This document shows positions 22,512 to 23,929 of a stretch of DNA of 23,929 bases, piece by piece (the stretch's first letter is position 1; each line of letters opens with the position of its first letter). The translations under genes were made by a program, and so were the position numbers. The notes beneath the pieces are model-generated. The model made no database searches. It was not told the DNA's origin and worked only from the letters and a program-made list of their open reading frames with translations. Source of the stretch: an uncultured Collinsella sp. (GTDB lineage Bacteria; Actinomycetota; Coriobacteriia; Coriobacteriales; Coriobacteriaceae). Where the stretch lies: positions 1 to 23,929 of the forward strand of contig CABUTN010000032.1 of the NCBI GenBank assembly GCA_902494565.1, read 5' to 3'.

Positions 22512-22618
22512 CGGCGTGTCGAGACGGTGCGCGGGCCATTGATGGACTCGGCAGGCAGATTGGCGGGGACGCCTAGCCCTTGGCGCAACGGTGCTCCGCA
22601 TGAGCGGCGTAAATAGGG

Positions 22619-22648
22619 ACATATCGCGCAGCAGCGTTCGAGATATGT
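22619..22648. promoter_or_regulatory. Inverted repeat upstream of the intact TSUP gene
   Basis: ACATATC (22619-22625) and GATATGT (22642-22648) are perfect 7-base arms separated by 16 bases. They lie in the 230-bp gap between the broken and intact TSUP genes. That gap otherwise holds no gene I can support. The arms may be a regulatory site or part of a hairpin. I see no poly-U tract that would mark a terminator. Confidence 0.3.
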
Positions 22649-22679
22649 AAAAGTCCACAACCATACGCTGCGGTTTTGA

Positions 22680-22708
22680 ATGATACGAACGCTTGCAATT
22701 CGTTGCAT
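22680..22708. promoter_or_regulatory. Operator-like inverted repeat before the TSUP exporter
   Basis: ATGATACGAA (22680-22689) and TTCGTTGCAT (22699-22708) are 10-base inverted arms matching at eight positions around a 9-base centre. ACGAA recalls the ACGAAC units found before the PTS genes, which hints at control by the same DeoR-type regulator. It lies 33 bases before the TSUP start codon. Function is inferred. Confidence 0.4.
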
Positions 22709-22741
22709 AGGGTGTTGCTCGATCGATAGGAGCTTGTTCGG

Positions 22742-23539
22742 ATGGGTCCTCAATACATCTTGGTCTTCGCGGTATGCTTCCTGGCGTCGCTTCTGGGGCC
22801 GCTCTGTGGCATCGGCGGCGGCGTGATCATCAAGCCCGTGGTCGACGCGATGAACGTCATGAGCGTGAGCACGGTGAGCTTCCTCTCGAGCATGTCGGTG
22901 CTCATCATGTCGCTCTCCACGCTCGCGCAGAACGCGGCGAGCGGGCAGTCTGATATCGACGCGCGGGCGATGTCGCCCATCGCCGTCAGCTCCGCGGTGG
23001 GCGGCGTGATCGGCAAGATGTTGTTCAACCGGCTGGGGTCCGTGTTCCCCGACGCCGAGCTCGTCGGCGCGGTCCAGGCCGCCGTGCTCATCGTGCTCGC
23101 CGTCCTCGTGCTGGCCTACACGCTCAACAAGGCGCGCATCAAGGGCCTCAAGCTCGAGAATGCGTGGGCGCAGGCGCTCATAGGGTTCTGCGCCGGGGCG
23201 TGCTGGTCCTTCCTCGGCATCGGCGGCGGCCCCTTCAACCTGGCCATCCTCGTCTTCTTCTTCGCCATGGAGAGCAAGCCCGCCGCGCAGGCGTCGCTGT
23301 TCATCATCGCGTTCTCGCAGACGGCGAGCCTCATCTACACGCTGGCCACGGGCAGCGTGCCCGCGTTCCTCCCCGTGGTCCTGCTGGGCATGGCGGCGAT
23401 GGCGGTGCTTGGGTCGGTCGTGGGGCGCCGCCTGCTGCGCCGGATGGACTCGGCGGCGGTCGATAAGCTCTACGTGTTCGCCCTCGTGCTCATCATCGTG
23501 ATCTGCACGTACAATTTCATCCGGTTCTCGGTGCTCTAG
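22742..23539 (+). CDS. TauE/SafE (TSUP) family anion exporter
   Basis: TSUP proteins move sulfite, sulfate-like or organosulfur anions across the membrane, usually outward. The 265-residue protein is strongly hydrophobic, with about eight membrane segments and the two-fold pseudo-repeat of the family: LCGIGGGVIIKPVVDAM at 21-37 and the second copy with FLGIGGGPFNLAI near 157-169. The start follows TAGGAG nine bases upstream. In this setting it could dispose of sulfur anion released by the two sulfatases. The family also has members for other anions, so this substrate is inference. It has its own upstream operator-like site and may be transcribed separately. Confidence 0.9.
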   Translation: MGPQYILVFAVCFLASLLGPLCGIGGGVIIKPVVDAMNVMSVSTVSFLSSMSVLIMSLSTLAQNAASGQSDIDARAMSPIAVSSAVGGVIGKMLFNRLGSVFPDAELVGAVQAAVLIVLAVLVLAYTLNKARIKGLKLENAWAQALIGFCAGACWSFLGIGGGPFNLAILVFFFAMESKPAAQASLFIIAFSQTASLIYTLATGSVPAFLPVVLLGMAAMAVLGSVVGRRLLRRMDSAAVDKLYVFALVLIIVICTYNFIRFSVL

Positions 23540-23629
23540 TTCTTCGCCCCGAAACGGGATGCCGCGATAATGGAGCTGGAGCGCGGGCCTTCCTCTTCTG
23601 CCTTGAGGAGGTCGCCGTGTCCCGCTCGT

Positions 23630-23777
23630 CTCATGAGCGCCGATGGTGTTGAAGTCCTCTTGGCAATAAGTCGCGGCAGCGTCAGCCGCCAATTCAAAAA
23701 AGCCACAAGCAGAAGGCAAACCGCTTCAAAGCAAATTCACCCTCCAACAAATAGTGGACCCCCAACAAAGTCTTTAG
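23630..23777 (+). pseudogene. Decayed C-terminal copy of the histidine phosphatase
   Basis: This segment aligns with 12011-12232, the end of the intact phosphatase, but is about 74 bases shorter. Its first part encodes LMSADGVEV and AISRGSVSRQF where the intact gene has LMSADDVET and AVSHGSASRQF, so the catalytic histidine is replaced by Arg. After an internal deletion the frame changes and ends KFTLQQIVDPQQSL and TAG 23775-23777, nearly identical to the intact tail. No start codon with a ribosome binding site exists. The stretch 23540-23629 before it contains nothing I can assign. Confidence 0.85.
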
Positions 23778-23826
23778 CCTGAGCGAGCAGAGTTAAGCAG
23801 GCATCAACGTGTCGTCTCCCGAGCTT
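23763..23826. repeat. 64-bp perfect direct repeat, right copy
   Basis: Identical to 12218-12281. Here it contains the last codons of the decayed phosphatase and the first codons of the SIS-domain fragment (GTG TCG TCT CCC GAG CTT), after which similarity stops and unrelated sequence begins. The perfect match contrasts with the diverged phosphatase remnant immediately upstream. Confidence 0.95.
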
Positions 23827-23871
23827 GGCAGAGGGGCGGCGAAATATATTAAGTTTGTCGCGAGTTCCGCA

Positions 23872-23908
23872 CGCAAAGGAAAGCACTTAATGTGCTTTCC
23901 GTCTTGCG
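23872..23908. other. Stem-loop near the right edge
   Basis: GGAAAGCAC and GTGCTTTCC (23878-23886 with 23892-23900) make a perfect 9-bp stem with loop TTAAT. CGCAA/TTGCG extend it with a small internal loop. No U-tract follows on either strand within the window. Its role is unknown: an mRNA hairpin, a small RNA end, or part of a repeat element continuing past the window. Nothing else was found in 23827-23929. Confidence 0.5.
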
Positions 23909-23929
23909 CAGGACTGTAGAGCAGCAAAC

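Noticed and set aside
22508..23719. 403-codon minus-strand open frame
   Set aside because: It is antisense to the TSUP gene and the phosphatase remnant, is full of Arg/His/Glu/Asp repeats from GC-rich complement, and has no family motifs or ribosome binding site.
23570..23782. 70-codon plus-strand frame at the right edge
   Set aside because: It runs through the decayed phosphatase copy in a partly wrong frame and has no start signals; described as a pseudogene instead.

Overview
This 23.9 kb window looks like chromosomal DNA of a GC-rich gut anaerobe of the Coriobacteriia, most likely Collinsella or a close relative. That assignment is inference. It rests on GC-rich coding sequence, a one-locus fabH-acpP-fabK-fabD-fabG-fabF-accB-fabZ-accC-accDA cluster, a mannose-family PTS, and Cys-type sulfatases with a radical-SAM maturase. 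No rRNA, tRNA, transposase, integrase or CRISPR array was recognised.

Left third (1-10340): after the last 22 codons of an unknown gene comes birA on the minus strand. It diverges from a tightly packed plus-strand operon that holds almost everything for type II fatty acid synthesis and malonyl-CoA supply. BirA would biotinylate AccB, AccC carboxylates the biotin, and AccD/AccA moves the carboxyl group to acetyl-CoA. FabD, FabH, FabG, FabZ, FabK and FabF then initiate and elongate on ACP. Two near-identical palindromic 16-mers lie in the birA/fabH intergenic region. accD and accA are fused into one gene, but a one-base excess near 9255 breaks the reading frame. A terminator at 10304-10337 closes the operon.

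Middle (10340-14150): a Mn-type CDF metal exporter and a histidine phosphatase form a short plus-strand unit. A decayed SIS-domain (AgaS-like) fragment and a strong terminator follow. Next come two tandem DeoR-family regulators on the minus strand, whose promoter faces the PTS operon.

Right part (14150-23929): a 9-bp tandem repeat array precedes genes for a complete mannose/sorbose-family PTS (EIIA, EIIB, EIIC, EIID), a cytoplasmic-looking sulfatase, an anaerobic sulfatase-maturating enzyme, a second sulfatase, a membrane-anchored helical-repeat protein, a broken TSUP gene and an intact TSUP exporter. Read together, this suggests a sulfated-sugar utilisation module: PTS import, intracellular desulfation by formylglycine sulfatases, and export of the sulfur anion. 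Several GC-rich stem-loops lie between the genes. The module is flanked by a perfect 64-bp direct repeat (12218-12281 and 23763-23826). The right copy is attached to a decayed second copy of the histidine phosphatase tail, which points to duplication or recombination at the module edges.
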